Of a stretch of 37,426 nt of DNA, positions 31,044 to 37,426 are shown piece after piece. The notes beneath the pieces are model-generated. The model saw only the letters and a program-made list of their open reading frames with translations, was not told the DNA's origin and did not search any database. Source of the DNA: a bacterium (lineage in GTDB: Bacteria > Babelota > Babeliae > Babelales > Vermiphilaceae); the NCBI GenBank assembly GCA_021777215.1, contig JAJYDS010000013.1, positions 1-37,426 of the forward strand, written 5' to 3'. Each line of letters opens with the position of its first letter. Position 1 is the first letter of the stretch. A program made the translations under genes and the position numbers.

Positions 31044-31835
31044 TTATGCCTGAATACCGGTCAGCGCAGGTGTTGCTTTAAATGGATATTTTTGTAAAAA
31101 ATCAGCGAGTTCTTTTTGAATTGCAGAGCTGTTAATATTTTTTACTCTCTCATCGAGTCGTGAATAGCGTATGCCGACAAATTCAATTCCTCGTGATTGT
31201 AACGCTTGTTCTACGGCTTTGAGATTTCCTTCTTTATCGTCAACATAAATTATTTTATCTGGTTGGTAGCTGATGCGCTCTAAAAATGCTCCCAGCACGG
31301 TGCCTTTGTCATTATTGCCGCAAAAGATGATGCCTTGCTGGTAGAAGGCCGGATGGTGCAGACTTAAGTCAAAAGTTTTATTGCTGAGTGCCGTGTGCCG
31401 GAAGTCTATGGTGATAGTTTCTAGTTGTTGGAAGGTGCGTTCAATAATTGTACGAGCTGTAAGAGCCAAGACAGGTATGTTTTGTTTTTGAAGTGAGGCT
31501 ATAAATGCGGGTGTTTGTGCTTCTACTGGCCTTAATTCAATATGTGTGTGTATATGATGGTACAGTTCGATGCCTTTTTGCACAGCTTCCTTTTTCTCAA
31601 GCCCCTGTTGTTCGCAGATGGCGAGAACCAGATCATTAAACCATTGATCGCTACCCAGGTCGCTTGGCGGGGCAGCAATGGTGTTATCGATATCCAAAAG
31701 AACGAGTATTTTTTTGTGTGGTTCAAGATAGCGGGTAACTTCGGTTATACAGTCATGTTCTATGATGAGTGCATTGCAAAAGTATCCTTGCAAGAGAAAA
31801 AAGGAAAAATAGAAATAAAGAGGGTATAGTTTCAT
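31044..31835 (-). CDS. Secreted HAD-like protein (DUF2608)
   Basis: This 263-residue protein has a signal peptide (about 1-21) and a haloacid-dehalogenase-type domain. The first motif is L-V-L-L-D-I-D-N-T-I (about 43-52), a DxDxT nucleophile site; motif II is A-L-T-A-R, and motif IV is I-Y-V-D-D-K. DUF2608 phosphatase-like proteins are common in intracellular bacteria. The start at 31835 has GAAGGAAA; the open frame to 31916 overlaps ftsY. Phosphatase activity outside the cytoplasm is likely but the substrate is unknown. Confidence 0.85.
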   Translation of the reverse strand: MKLYPLYFYFSFFLLQGYFCNALIIEHDCITEVTRYLEPHKKILVLLDIDNTIAAPPSDLGSDQWFNDLVLAICEQQGLEKKEAVQKGIELYHHIHTHIELRPVEAQTPAFIASLQKQNIPVLALTARTIIERTFQQLETITIDFRHTALSNKTFDLSLHHPAFYQQGIIFCGNNDKGTVLGAFLERISYQPDKIIYVDDKEGNLKAVEQALQSRGIEFVGIRYSRLDERVKNINSSAIQKELADFLQKYPFKATPALTGIQA

Positions 31836-31851
31836 GAACGAATTTCCTTCA

Positions 31852-32739
31852 TTAAAAAAGGTCGTGTACGTATTTTTGTGCATCAAATGGCTGTATTTGA
31901 TCGAGTTGTTCGCCAAAGGTTATGTAGGTAACGGGGATGCCGAGTTCTTGGCTGATGCCAAAGACGATTCCCCCTTTGCCGGTGCCATCCATTTTTGTAA
32001 GAATTATTCCATCCAATTGGGTGCTTTCATGAAAGAGCGTTGCCTGTTCAAAGGAGTTTTGGCCAAGCATAGCATCGATGGTGAGCAGGGTACACAGCGG
32101 GTGGGTTGGCAGTTGGCGCGTGATAATTCGTTTTATTTTTTCTAGTTCTTTCATGAGATTTGTTTTTGTTTGCAAGCGGCCGGCCGTATCGATAATGAGC
32201 ACATCAAAATTTTGTTTTTTGAATTCTTCGCAGCCTTTAAATACCACCGATGCCGGGTCTTGATTTTGTGTTCCGGTGATGATAGGGGTGCCGAGTGTAG
32301 TGGCCCAAGCGACCAGCTGTTCAGTGGCGGCAGCGCGGAAGGTATCAGCGGCAACCAGGAGTACCCTTTTGCCCTGCGCTAAAAAGAGATGAGCCAACTT
32401 GCTACAAGCAGTTGTCTTACCGCTGCCATTGATGCCAACGAGTAGGTAGACGGAACAGTTAGTGGCGGGAGTTTTGGTGTTCTGTAATACCTGTATCAGT
32501 TGCTCTTGGAGAGCCTGTTTTAACTGCTGTCCGGTGGTGATGTTGCCCTGGGAGGCTTGTTTCTTTAGATGTTCGATAAGCTTTTTGGTAGTTTTTACAC
32601 CCGTATCAGCACTGATCAACAGAAGTTCAAGTTCGGCAAGTGTCTGTTCATCAATATGCGAGCGGGCAAAAAGTGCTTGCGCTTTGCTGGTAAGAGCTGA
32701 ATAGATTTTTTGAAGACTATTTTTGATGAATGAAAACAT
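31852..32739 (-). CDS. ftsY: Signal recognition particle receptor FtsY
   Basis: FtsY is the membrane-bound GTPase that receives ribosome-SRP complexes. The 295-residue protein is the short NG-domain form without the acidic A domain. It has G-I-N-G-S-G-K-T-T (G1), D-T-F-R-A-A-A-T-E-Q-L (G2/insertion box), D-T-A-G-R (G3) and T-K-M-D-G-T-G-K-G-G (G4-closing). The start is taken at M-F-S-F-I-K-N at 32739; the frame is open to 32829 but that extension lacks homology. No clear ribosome-binding site was seen for any start. Confidence 0.95.
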   Translation of the reverse strand: MFSFIKNSLQKIYSALTSKAQALFARSHIDEQTLAELELLLISADTGVKTTKKLIEHLKKQASQGNITTGQQLKQALQEQLIQVLQNTKTPATNCSVYLLVGINGSGKTTACSKLAHLFLAQGKRVLLVAADTFRAAATEQLVAWATTLGTPIITGTQNQDPASVVFKGCEEFKKQNFDVLIIDTAGRLQTKTNLMKELEKIKRIITRQLPTHPLCTLLTIDAMLGQNSFEQATLFHESTQLDGIILTKMDGTGKGGIVFGISQELGIPVTYITFGEQLDQIQPFDAQKYVHDLF

Positions 32740-32834
32740 GAGGGATTTTTCAAATTTAGAAGAGCGCAATGCTTTTATAAAAGCCATTGTACCATGAAGT
32801 AAGCTTAAAGTCGACGCAGCAGGCAGCAAAGAGC

Positions 32835-33224
32835 TTACTGTAGGGGTCTGTTTTTTTGCTGTTTCTTAGAGAGTTCTATAACAAAGTCAGCCATAACAGT
32901 GGTGTAGGCGACTTGACCAGGAGTTCGTCCCCATTTGTCTTTAAGCTTAGTGTTTGCGCCCACTTGGATAAGGAGTTCGACAAGATCTATTCTATTGTTA
33001 TTAACGGCATAATGGAGGGGTGTCCAGCGCAGATTATTTTGGGCATCTATATTGGCACCCGCCTGAATGAGTGCTTGTGCTTCTTTGCTACTGGTTGCAC
33101 CATGTAACGGAGTGTTGCCAAGATCGTCATCTTGAATTACTGTCGCTTGGTTGAGATTCTCTGGGGGTTGTTGTGTGTAGGTTGTGGCGGCAGATACACA
33201 GACCAAAAGTATTAATTTTTTCAT
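32835..33224 (-). CDS. Small secreted ankyrin-repeat protein
   Basis: The 129-residue product has a signal peptide (about 1-17, L-I-L-L-V-C-V-S-A-A) and about two and a half ankyrin repeats: G-N-T-P-L-H-G-A-T, then W-T-P-L-H-Y-A-V-N-N-N-R-I-D-L-V-E-L-L-I, and a partial third W-G-R-T-P-G-Q-V-A-Y. Secreted ankyrin proteins in intracellular bacteria often contact host proteins; that is inferred. A promoter with 17-nt spacing (33271-33299) precedes it. Confidence 0.85.
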   Translation of the reverse strand: MKKLILLVCVSAATTYTQQPPENLNQATVIQDDDLGNTPLHGATSSKEAQALIQAGANIDAQNNLRWTPLHYAVNNNRIDLVELLIQVGANTKLKDKWGRTPGQVAYTTVMADFVIELSKKQQKNRPLQ

Positions 33225-33270
33225 GACTGGCCCAATCTTTAGCTATTTTGGGAAGTAAATTTCTGCCGTT

Positions 33271-33299
33271 ATTGTAGCGTGCTGAGTTGAAAAAGTCGA
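33271..33299 (-). promoter_or_regulatory. Promoter of the small ankyrin gene
   Basis: On the minus strand TCGACT (33294-33299) and TACAAT (33271-33276) are 17 nt apart, about 47 nt upstream of the start codon. Confidence 0.55.
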
Positions 33300-33323
33300 T
33301 GGAATAGTGTGATGGATTTCGGA

Positions 33324-33377
33324 AAAAGAAGTGGGCAGAGCCTTGTGGTTTTTCACAAGGCTCTGCCCACTTCTTTT
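33324..33377 (-). terminator. Long inverted-repeat terminator
   Basis: A perfect 24-bp inverted repeat (33324-33347 and 33354-33377) surrounds a 6-nt loop, with A-rich and T-rich outer ends on either side. It ends 2 nt from the stop codon of the large ankyrin gene and can stop transcription in either direction. Confidence 0.9.
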
Positions 33378-33379
33378 AT

Positions 33380-34612
33380 TTATATGCAGCTGCTCGCAGC
33401 AGTAGTTCTGTCTATGTGTGTTGATAAGGCATGTTCGACATTTTTTCGAGCCCGATTGATAGCCAACATTTTGGTAAAGATGTTGAGCGTTTTTTCAAGA
33501 CCGAGAGTTTGAGCTATTTCTAATGCAGTTTGGCCGCGTTTATTTTTCAGATCAGGATATGCGCCGGCGTTGAGGAGCTCCTGGACAACATCAGTCTTAT
33601 CTGATCGTACGGTCCATATGAGTGGTGAACATCCATCATCATCTAATACATTTATCGGTGCGCCAGCTTTAATAAGCTGTTTTACTATCTCCAAGTGTCC
33701 ACATCCTGAAGCCCAGTGCAAGGGCGTTTTTCCCTCTTGGCCGACATAATCTGCTTGAGCGCCATGGGAAAGTAATTCTGCTACTACATCAGCAAAGCCC
33801 TTACTTGAAGCCCAGCTGAGAGGCGTCTGTTTCCTGTTATTACTGATATTAGGATTAGCGCCAGCAGCAAGTAATACTTGAACTGTTTCAAGATTTCCAT
33901 AACTTGCAGCCCATTGTAAAGGGGTGGTTCCCTGATTGCTGGCAAGGTTTGGGTTAGCATTGGCTTTTAATAGGATTTTTACTATTTCGGTGAGATTTTT
34001 ACTGGCAGCCCAACTGAGTGGCGTTTGCCCAAGATTATCTTGAGTATCGACTTCTGCACCGGCATCTATAAGGAGTTGTGTTATAAAAGCATGTCCATCT
34101 CCGGCAGCCCAACTGAGAGGTGTTTTGCCTTTAAGGTCCTTTTGGTTTTGATCAGCGCAGAGCTCTGGATGAAAGCGGTTATGCAAGAGTATTTCCGTAA
34201 TCGCGGCATTGCCGTTACCCGCAGCCCAACTGAGTGGTGTTTTGCCATTTTGATCAGGAATTCTGGGATTATATCCTTGTTTTAGAAGCTCTTGAACTTT
34301 TTCAAAATCATTATGCCCTGCAGCCCAACTGAGTTCAGTTATATTTTTTTGTGTGCCCCGAGTCCAATAGTGTGCATGGCCTTCTGTTGACCGAGGTTGG
34401 GGTCTGTTTTCTTTTTGTTGTTTAATAGGTTGTTCTACGTTAACCACGTGTTGAGGTTGGTAAACAATGGTTGACTGATTTGCATAAAAAAAAGGCATGG
34501 AAAGCCGCTGCGTGAGGAAGATTGGTGCGTGGGACGATGTGGGTTGCATTGGATGAAGTGTCAGCGGAGTAAGCGCCAAAACAATGAATGCTGAATTTAT
34601 TTTGAAAGACAT
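33380..34612 (-). CDS. Secreted ankyrin-repeat protein, nine repeats
   Basis: This 410-residue protein has a signal peptide (about 1-22, ending L-H-P-M) and a polar region to about residue 85. About nine ankyrin repeats then run to the C-terminus. The repeats have an unusual consensus T-P-L-S-W-A-A-G/S where most proteins have T-P-L-H-x-A-A, and tryptophan recurs in nearly all of them. The start at 34612 has GGAGG at ideal distance; the ATG at 34624 overlaps that site and is rejected. Expression is from a promoter at 34650-34684 that is nearly identical to that of the Sel1 pseudogene. A host-interacting role is inferred. Confidence 0.92.
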   Translation of the reverse strand: MSFKINSAFIVLALTPLTLHPMQPTSSHAPIFLTQRLSMPFFYANQSTIVYQPQHVVNVEQPIKQQKENRPQPRSTEGHAHYWTRGTQKNITELSWAAGHNDFEKVQELLKQGYNPRIPDQNGKTPLSWAAGNGNAAITEILLHNRFHPELCADQNQKDLKGKTPLSWAAGDGHAFITQLLIDAGAEVDTQDNLGQTPLSWAASKNLTEIVKILLKANANPNLASNQGTTPLQWAASYGNLETVQVLLAAGANPNISNNRKQTPLSWASSKGFADVVAELLSHGAQADYVGQEGKTPLHWASGCGHLEIVKQLIKAGAPINVLDDDGCSPLIWTVRSDKTDVVQELLNAGAYPDLKNKRGQTALEIAQTLGLEKTLNIFTKMLAINRARKNVEHALSTHIDRTTAASSCI

Positions 34613-34649
34613 AAAAACCTCCATTTTATCAAAAAATAGTAGCCAAGTT

Positions 34650-34684
34650 TAATTACAGTATGTAATATTTTAAATAAAAGTCAA
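34650..34684 (-). promoter_or_regulatory. Promoter of the large ankyrin gene (duplicated type)
   Basis: On the minus strand TTGACT (34679-34684) is followed by an AT-rich spacer and TTACATACTGTAATTA. The segment matches the one at 35437-35472 at 30 of about 36 positions, suggesting a shared promoter or regulator site. Confidence 0.6.
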
Positions 34685-34762
34685 GTGGGCAGGCGGTTGT
34701 TTTCCAGGAGAAAATGGCAGGGACCCTCGTGTTTTGAGAGCGGGAAGGCTCTCGGTGGGTTT

Positions 34763-35405
34763 TTAGAGGGAAATTTTAATCATTTCCGAACGACACAGGG
34801 ACAATGTCTGTGCGGATCGTTCTTTGGAAGCTTCTGATTCATTAAAGCTTGCAAGCAGGAGCGGCAAATAGCACCATCGGGATGATTGTTGAGACAGGGC
34901 TATCACCATAGGTAAAAGCTCGAGTATCATCTCGAGTGGTGCCATTGCCTAATAAATGCATCATGCCTAGGGTTAATAACTCCTCAGCTTGTACGTTTTA
35001 TGGGTGGTTTTTTCAGCTGCTGCTTTAAAATAAGAGTAGGTTTTGATGTAATTATTTTGGGGGGCTTGTCGGTTGGAATGGTTGCTTTCTTTCGTATAAT
35101 CTTGAGAGTGCGCTGTCCCCAATAGCATATAAGTCCCAGATAGAGTTGTGCTTCTGCCTGTGCAGCCAGATCTGTCGTTTGTTGCGCTATCGGTTCAAGG
35201 AGCTCAGCTGCTTTGGTAAAATCTTTATCAAGGTCTTGACCCCCATAATAGAGTTTTCCCAGGTCGAGGTTTTTGGGTATGTCCTGGAGACTATTGCTTA
35301 TGTTATCCGTGGCTACTGCACCATTGTCTGGTTTTTAGGCAAAATTGCTATTGCTCCCAAAATTCCTACTAAAAATAATGCATAGAATGCGGAATTGGTT
35401 TTCAT
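34763..35405 (-). pseudogene. Sel1-repeat (TPR-like) secreted protein, broken by stops and frameshifts
   Basis: This minus-strand stretch encodes pieces of one protein in different frames. It starts M-K-T-N-S-A-F-Y-A-L-F-L-V-G-I at 35405 with AAGGTCG upstream (a signal-peptide-like start). After a frame change come L-D-L-G-K-L-Y-Y-G-G-Q-D-L-D-K-D-F-T-K-A-A-E-L-L and A-Q-L-Y-L-G-L-I-C-Y-W-G, then, after another, Y-S-Y-F-K-A-A-A-E, then A-E-E-L-L-T-L-G-M-M-H-L-L-G-N-G-T-T-R-D-D-T-R-A-F, ending in the last frame at TAA 34763. These are Sel1 repeat patterns (L-G-x-x-Y-x-x-G-x-G, K-A). At least three frame changes make a pseudogene far more likely than sequencing error. Sel1 proteins mediate protein contacts. 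Confidence 0.8.
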
Positions 35406-35436
35406 ACGACCTTCCATTTTTGAAACCCCTGTATTA

Positions 35437-35472
35437 ATAATTTCAGCATGTAATTATTTTTATAAATGTCAA
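35437..35472 (-). promoter_or_regulatory. Promoter of the Sel1 pseudogene (duplicated type)
   Basis: On the minus strand TTGACA (35467-35472) leads into ATTTATAAAAATAATTACATG, matching the promoter at 34650-34684. The similarity extends past the -10 position, up to the leader. Confidence 0.6.
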
Positions 35473-35636
35473 GGGCTGTCGCGGTATATGTTGGCATAGA
35501 GGGCTGGCCCTTTCCAACCAAGAGTACACTTGTGTTTCCCTGCGGCCCATGTAAATACAAATCACTATCACCTGAGTCCATGCTCAGGGGAATAGGGTCT
35601 ATGGGAAAGTAAGTCTTTTTTCAGATGCGCGTTTGA
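35473..35636. other. Intergenic region between glyA and the Sel1 pseudogene
   Basis: No coding frame or known motif was found here. A 6-bp hairpin, CCTGAG (35571-35576) with CTCAGG (35583-35588), is present without a T-run, so it is not convincing as a terminator for glyA. Confidence 0.4.
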
Positions 35637-36869
35637 TTAGTATGCTGGGAAATCGCTGCAGAACGCTTCAATTTCATCTTTTAATTTTGCAAGAAATGAC
35701 GCGTTTTCGTGGTTTGACAGAGCCTCGTGCACATAGTGAACTAATGCATTGGATACATCTATTCCCATGCCCCGTGTGGTGATTGCTGGCGAGCCAATTC
35801 TTATACCGCTTGTGATCCATGGTTTTTGTGTATCAAACGGAATACAGCTTCTGCTGACGGTAATACCTGCGGCAGCAAGGGCGCGTTGAGCTTGCAAGCC
35901 TGTGATGTTTTTCGAGCGTAAATCAATGATAAAAAGATGATTATCCGTACCGCCAGCTATAATGCGGTAGCCTAGATGTGCGAATGTTGCTGCCATTGCT
36001 TTCGCATTGGCGACAACTTGTTTTTGATAAGCGATAAAATCTGGTTGCAATGCCTCCTGAAAGGCAACTGCTTTAGCGGCAATAACGTGTAAGAATGGTC
36101 CGCCCTGTAGGCCGGGCATAATCGCCTTATCAATCGCATCTGCATACGTTTGCTTAGAGAGTATAAAGGCGCCGCGAGGGCCGCGTAACGTTTTGTGCGT
36201 CGTACTCGTGACGATATCAGCATAAGGGATGGGATCAGGGTGAATTTTGGCAGCGACTAACCCCGCAATGTGGGCTATGTCAGCAGCAAAAAGAGCGCCA
36301 ACGCTTTTTGCGATTGCGGCAAAGCGCTCGAAATCGATGGTTCTTGAGTAAGCCGATGCGCCGGCGACAATCAGTTTTGGTTTGTGTTCTTGGGCCAGTT
36401 TTTCGATTTCATCATAATCCAAGAGCTCGGTATTCCGATTGACGCCATACTGAACGCTTTTGTATACTATGCCCGAAAAATTGACCGTATGCCCATGGGT
36501 CAGATGGCCACCCTCTGATAACTTCATGCCCAAAATCGTATCTCCTGGTTGTAATACGGCAAAATAAGCAGCCATATTTGCCTGCGAGCCCGCATGGGGT
36601 TGCACATTGGCATGTTCAGCACCAAAAAGTTGTTTTGCACGCTCTACGGCGAGTGCTTCTACCTGATCTATGACTTCGCATCCGGCATAGTAGCGCTTGC
36701 TCGGATATCCTTCGGCGTATTTATTGGTGAGTACTGAGCCGGTTGCCGCCATAACGGCCGGGGAGCAGTAGTTTTCTGAAGCGATCAGGTTTATGGATTT
36801 TTCTTGACGGGCTAACTCTTGTTTAATGAGTGTATCGATGACAGGGTCGGTAGTGGCGAGATTTTTCAT
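35637..36869 (-). CDS. glyA: Serine hydroxymethyltransferase
   Basis: GlyA interconverts serine and glycine, loading one-carbon units onto tetrahydrofolate with PLP as cofactor. The 410-residue length is normal. The N-terminus has [12 protein letters not shown], the tetrahydrofolate region has [10 protein letters not shown], and the PLP lysine is in [13 protein letters not shown]. The C-terminus includes S-R-S-C-I-P-F-D and [10 protein letters not shown]. The Shine-Dalgarno is weak, while a promoter is seen at 36923-36951. Confidence 0.97.
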   Translation of the reverse strand: MKNLATTDPVIDTLIKQELARQEKSINLIASENYCSPAVMAATGSVLTNKYAEGYPSKRYYAGCEVIDQVEALAVERAKQLFGAEHANVQPHAGSQANMAAYFAVLQPGDTILGMKLSEGGHLTHGHTVNFSGIVYKSVQYGVNRNTELLDYDEIEKLAQEHKPKLIVAGASAYSRTIDFERFAAIAKSVGALFAADIAHIAGLVAAKIHPDPIPYADIVTSTTHKTLRGPRGAFILSKQTYADAIDKAIMPGLQGGPFLHVIAAKAVAFQEALQPDFIAYQKQVVANAKAMAATFAHLGYRIIAGGTDNHLFIIDLRSKNITGLQAQRALAAAGITVSRSCIPFDTQKPWITSGIRIGSPAITTRGMGIDVSNALVHYVHEALSNHENASFLAKLKDEIEAFCSDFPAY

Positions 36870-36922
36870 GGCGGGCTTTCGGGGGGAAATGGGTTCAGGA
36901 AGTTTTTTGCAGGACTAGTTTC

Positions 36923-36951
36923 TTTGTACTAAAAAAGTGTTTTATAAGCAA
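36923..36951 (-). promoter_or_regulatory. Predicted promoter of glyA
   Basis: On the minus strand TTGCTT (36946-36951) and TACAAA (36923-36928) are 17 nt apart, about 54 nt upstream of the glyA start. Confidence 0.5.
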
Positions 36952-37000
36952 GTTCGGATACAAAGATTAGCTTGTTTAGCTGGCTAGGCTGTATCGACAT

Positions 37001-37306
37001 TTAAATTAACCACAAGTAAGAACAGGCTAAAAAAATAAGCGCTTCAAAGTTTCTTTTATGTTTTTCAAAGCGTGTTGCGATTTTGCGAAATTGCTTAAGC
37101 CTGTTAAAAAGTCTCTCGATTAAATTTCTGTCTTTGTAGAGTATTTTATCGTATGCACGCTGAATAAGCCGGTTAGATCTTGGTGGAATAACGGGAATCG
37201 CATTTATTTTTTCTATGTGCTGAATGATGTTGTCGCTATCATAACCCCTGTCTGCAATGACATAGTCCGGATTTTCATTTTCCAGCAATGGAATCGCCTG
37301 TTTAAA
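37001..37306 (-). pseudogene. IS5-family transposase, C-terminal fragment
   Basis: The readable frame includes L-F-K-Q-A-I-P-L-L-E-N-E-N-P-D-Y-V-I-A-D-R-G-Y-D-S-D and the C-terminal R-N-L-I-E-R-L-F-N-R-L-K-Q-F-R-K-I-A-T-R-F-E-K, the second aspartate and final glutamate regions of the DDE domain of the IS5 family (IS427/IS1031 type). The first aspartate part is missing: near 37306 the frame runs into the left end of an IS200/IS605 element, with an in-frame stop at about 37350. The element's own end should lie near 36975-37000, where the candidate inverted repeat was not verified. Confidence 0.85.
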
Positions 37307-37426
37307 GAGCGAAGCGAAAATCTCGGGAGCTTGCTCCCGTGCTGGATAGCTTTATAATGAGCGTGAGCTCATTATAAGGAAAGAACAGCACGTGGAACTG
37401 ACGAGAAATTCGCATCATGTGTTCCG
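37305..37426 (+). mobile_element. IS200/IS605-family element, left end
   Basis: The segment carries two strong hairpins, CGGGAG (37324-37329) with CTCCCG (37334-37339), and the 11-bp TTATAATGAGC (37352-37362) with GCTCATTATAA (37367-37377), directly before a ribosome-binding site and a tnpA start. A subterminal hairpin before tnpA is typical of the left end in this family. It interrupts the IS5 transposase. The exact left boundary is approximate. Confidence 0.7.
37392..37426 (+). CDS. tnpA: IS200/IS605 TnpA, N-terminal fragment
   Basis: From GTG 37392 the frame reads M-E-L-T-R-N-S-H-H-V-F before the window ends. This resembles the start of Y1 transposases, which commonly have a short basic lead into an S-x-H-x-V-F/Y sequence before the first beta strand. 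AAGGAAAG lies 10 nt upstream. It is in the same orientation as the tnpA tail at 2-73, and both could be copies of one element. Confidence 0.7.
   Translation, partial: MELTRNSHHVF

Noticed and set aside
34763-34945. 60-residue minus-strand open frame as a separate gene
   Set aside because: Its beginning is in a different frame from a Sel1-type motif directly before it, and it reads best as the last piece of the broken Sel1 gene.
35146-35385. 79-residue plus-strand open frame
   Set aside because: It lies antisense to the Sel1-coding pieces, has no ribosome-binding site and no recognised domain.
1-37426. tRNA genes, rRNA genes and CRISPR arrays
   Set aside because: No tRNA T-arm pattern with matching acceptor stem, no rRNA-like sequence and no regularly spaced repeat was found by eye on either strand.

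Overview
The window looks like a contig from a host-associated member of the candidate phylum Dependentiae (TM6/Babeliae) or a similar intracellular bacterium. This is an inference. It rests on the mix of ordinary bacterial housekeeping genes (pyrG, mutL, ftsY, prmC, glyA, a DeaD-type helicase, znuBC-like transport genes) with many small secreted proteins and eukaryote-like ones: secreted ankyrin-repeat proteins, a broken Sel1-repeat gene, a secreted DUF2608/HAD protein and a palmitoyl-protein-thioesterase-like hydrolase. No rRNA, tRNA or CRISPR array was seen, so placement is by gene content only.

Layout. Positions 1-125 hold the tail of an IS200/IS605 tnpA and its right-end hairpin. The last 120 bases hold the left end and first codons of a tnpA in the same orientation, inserted in a broken IS5-family transposase. 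The window therefore appears to run from one IS200/IS605 copy to another. Between them: ogt facing lemA-DUF2207 (0.2-3.2 kb); pyrG; an autoregulated marR-MFS efflux unit with a clear palindromic operator (5.0-6.9 kb); a signal-peptide-peptidase-like gene and a DEAD-box helicase separated by a folded RNA-like element (7.0-9.9 kb); an APH-like kinase, a secreted DUF1653 protein, and a VKOR-DoxX redox pair (9.9-12.4 kb); the PPT1-like enzyme (12.6-13.6 kb); DUF488, a Mug-like glycosylase overlapping a P-type ATPase (13.6-17.4 kb).

From 17.4 to 24.1 kb genes run on the minus strand: a coiled-coil membrane protein ending in a PPPY motif, a LiaF-like protein, an amino-acid permease controlled by a T-box riboswitch whose specifier reads as leucine, DUF134-DUF5320, znuBC-like genes, a 67-residue protein and a secreted choloylglycine-hydrolase-family enzyme. 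After three small membrane-protein genes come mutL (26.1-28.1 kb), a prmC-pilM-pilN cluster (28.7-31.0 kb), a secreted HAD protein, ftsY, two ankyrin genes, the Sel1 pseudogene and glyA.

The strongest points for a second look are the T-box riboswitch, the PPT1-like enzyme with its full Ser-Asp-His triad, the three-way-junction RNA element with an alternative pairing before the helicase, a near-identical promoter in front of the ankyrin gene and the Sel1 pseudogene, and a shared GGTACACTRGTA element upstream of the repair genes ogt and mutL. I did not see a clear multi-gene system of a new kind; the novelty is mainly in regulatory RNA and host-directed single genes.
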